From: Peptococcaceae bacterium
Lineage (GTDB): Bacteria > Bacillota > Desulfitobacteriia > Desulfitobacteriales > Syntrophobotulaceae
Direction: 5' to 3'
DNA: 61,645 bases
NCBI GenBank assembly: GCA_012517475.1
Contig: JAAYUV010000066.1
Location: 1 to 61,645, forward strand
Below are positions 60,931-61,645 of this stretch, one piece after another. Numbering within the stretch: the first letter of the stretch is position 1; the number at the start of each line of letters is the position of its first letter. Both the position numbers and the translations under genes were made by a program. The notes beneath the pieces are model-generated. The model ran no database searches. It saw only the letters and a program-made list of their open reading frames with translations, and was not told the origin of the DNA.

Positions 60931-61389
60931 ACTGAAGATGGTCAGAAAAAAATCTTCAATATTTTCGAACCAAGAATCATGTTTGGAGAATCAAATTTAG
61001 TCGGATTTCCTAACTTACTCACTTTTACGTGCCTTACACCTGTTAAAGTAGTCGCGATCAGGAAACAAGATATCTATAATTGGGATAAACAAATGTTGTT
61101 TACGATAATACATATATTGCTTTGTAAATTAAGAACGGTAGGGAATCAGCTGACAAACCAGATTTTTGACAACGTAGAAGACCGTATTGAGAACTTGTTA
61201 TTTGAATTGGCAAAACTATATGGGAAAAGCCATTCCGAAAGTTTAACGATCGAAGTTCCTATTACTCATCAAGTCATTGCAGATATAGTTGGAACCTCGA
61301 GGGTAAGAGTTTCTCAGAGCATTGCAAAGATGACGCGGGAAGGCAAATTATCCATGAATGGCAAAAAGTTTATTATTCATAAGCAATAA
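60931..61389 (+). pseudogene. Crp/Fnr family regulator lacking its N-terminus
   Basis: About 152 residues from TEDGQKKIF onward match the second half of a cyclic-nucleotide-like sensor domain (FNIFEPRIMFGESNLV, VKVVAIRKQDI), the dimer helix and a Crp-type helix-turn-helix (ITHQVIADIVGTSRVRVSQSIAKM). About 70 N-terminal residues of a normal 220-230 are missing; the reading frame in front comes from the acyltransferase relic. Regulators of this type (CprK/RdhK) are abundant in organohalide-respiring relatives, but the assignment to that subgroup is only inferred. Confidence 0.75.
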
Positions 61390-61504
61390 AGAATAATTAA
61401 GCATTCAGGCCATAATTTTGGAACTTGAGCTGGGCAAATGGTACAACGTCGGTACAGCCTTTGAAAAGCTGGGGTAGAGATATAAGTCCCTTATATAGAA
61501 TTCA

Positions 61505-61645
61505 TATGAAATAGGCGGATTAGCAAAGTAACCCGCCCCTTCCCGAACCGTACAAGCGACTTTCACCGCATACGGCTCTCCATATTCCAAATGAGTTATC
61601 GTCGTTTTAACTGATTTAGCTGAAACCTGTCGGCTTCGACATTGG
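61505..61645 (-). mobile_element. Group II intron, 3' part (domains V and VI), continues past the window
   Basis: On the minus strand 61578-61545 is a 34-nt domain V. It begins GAGCCGTATGCGGTGAAAG and ends CGTGTACGGTTC-like (here CTTGTACGGTTC), with the catalytic AGC near the start and a GAAA tetraloop. A domain VI-like hairpin follows (61537-61514, GGCGGGTTA / TAATCCGCC). The intron 3' end should be near 61505. The 5' part, with any reverse-transcriptase gene, would lie to the right. A small ORF over it is spurious. Confidence 0.75.

Overview
This window is the replication-origin region of a low-to-mid GC, endospore-type Firmicute. Three things point to the Clostridia, probably the Peptococcaceae / Desulfitobacterium-Dehalobacter-Desulfosporosinus group: spore genes (a YyaC-type protein and an alpha/beta SASP), a selenocysteine system (selB plus selC), and the SCIFF ranthipeptide pair. 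The genus is inference; no species marker is present.

Left arm (about 1-13.5 kb, genes on the minus strand): a decayed tyrosine recombinase lies against tRNA-Ser(CGA), followed by a tRNA-Ser-like half gene, tadA, tRNA-Arg(CCT), tRNA-Ser(TGA) with a duplicated 3' end, serS, pdxT-pdxS (PLP synthase), gyrA-gyrB, remB, recF, dnaN and dnaA. DnaA boxes flank dnaA on both sides, and a DnaA-trio-like unwinding element lies between dnaA and dnaN. Right arm (from 13.8 kb, mostly plus strand): rpmH-rnpA-yidD-yidC-khpB, mnmE-mnmG-rsmG, and parA-parB with a consensus parS directly after parB. Transcription switches direction at the origin, so most genes run with their replication fork.

22-32.6 kb: DUF554 and DUF4446 proteins, YyaC, selB, a complete branched-chain amino-acid ABC transporter (livJHMGF), a CBS-CBS-ACT protein, tRNA-Sec (selC) and cvpA. 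32.7-40.7 kb: DUF951, rpsF-ssb-rpsR, a MazG-like protein, a DUF2232 protein, rplI, a Lon-family protease, dnaB, and purA behind a PurR-type operator. 40.9-43.9 kb: panB and an ArsB/NhaD-type transporter on the minus strand, then four tRNA genes (Lys, Glu, Phe, Gly).

44-58 kb is a more accessory stretch: a lipoprotein, the SCIFF precursor and its radical-SAM maturase separated by a terminator, a bis-MGD molybdo/tungsto-oxidoreductase, a TPR protein, walJ, an HtrA-type protease, a 1431-residue protein with two acyl-CoA dehydratase activase-type ATPase domains, a second lipoprotein, a SASP and rlmH. 57.8-61.6 kb: a TetR regulator with a near-perfect palindromic operator, an FAD oxidoreductase and an unrecognised ORF. 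The window ends in decayed sequence: a frameshifted acyltransferase-3 N-terminus fused in frame to a headless Crp/Fnr regulator, then the 3' domains of a group II intron on the minus strand.

The best candidates for a second look are the SCIFF locus with its redox neighbour, the giant activase, the fused acyltransferase/Crp relic, the tRNA-associated integration scars at the left end, and the TetR-controlled FAD-oxidoreductase/unknown-protein unit. No clearly undescribed defence or biosynthetic system was found. No CRISPR array, rRNA or complete transposase is visible.
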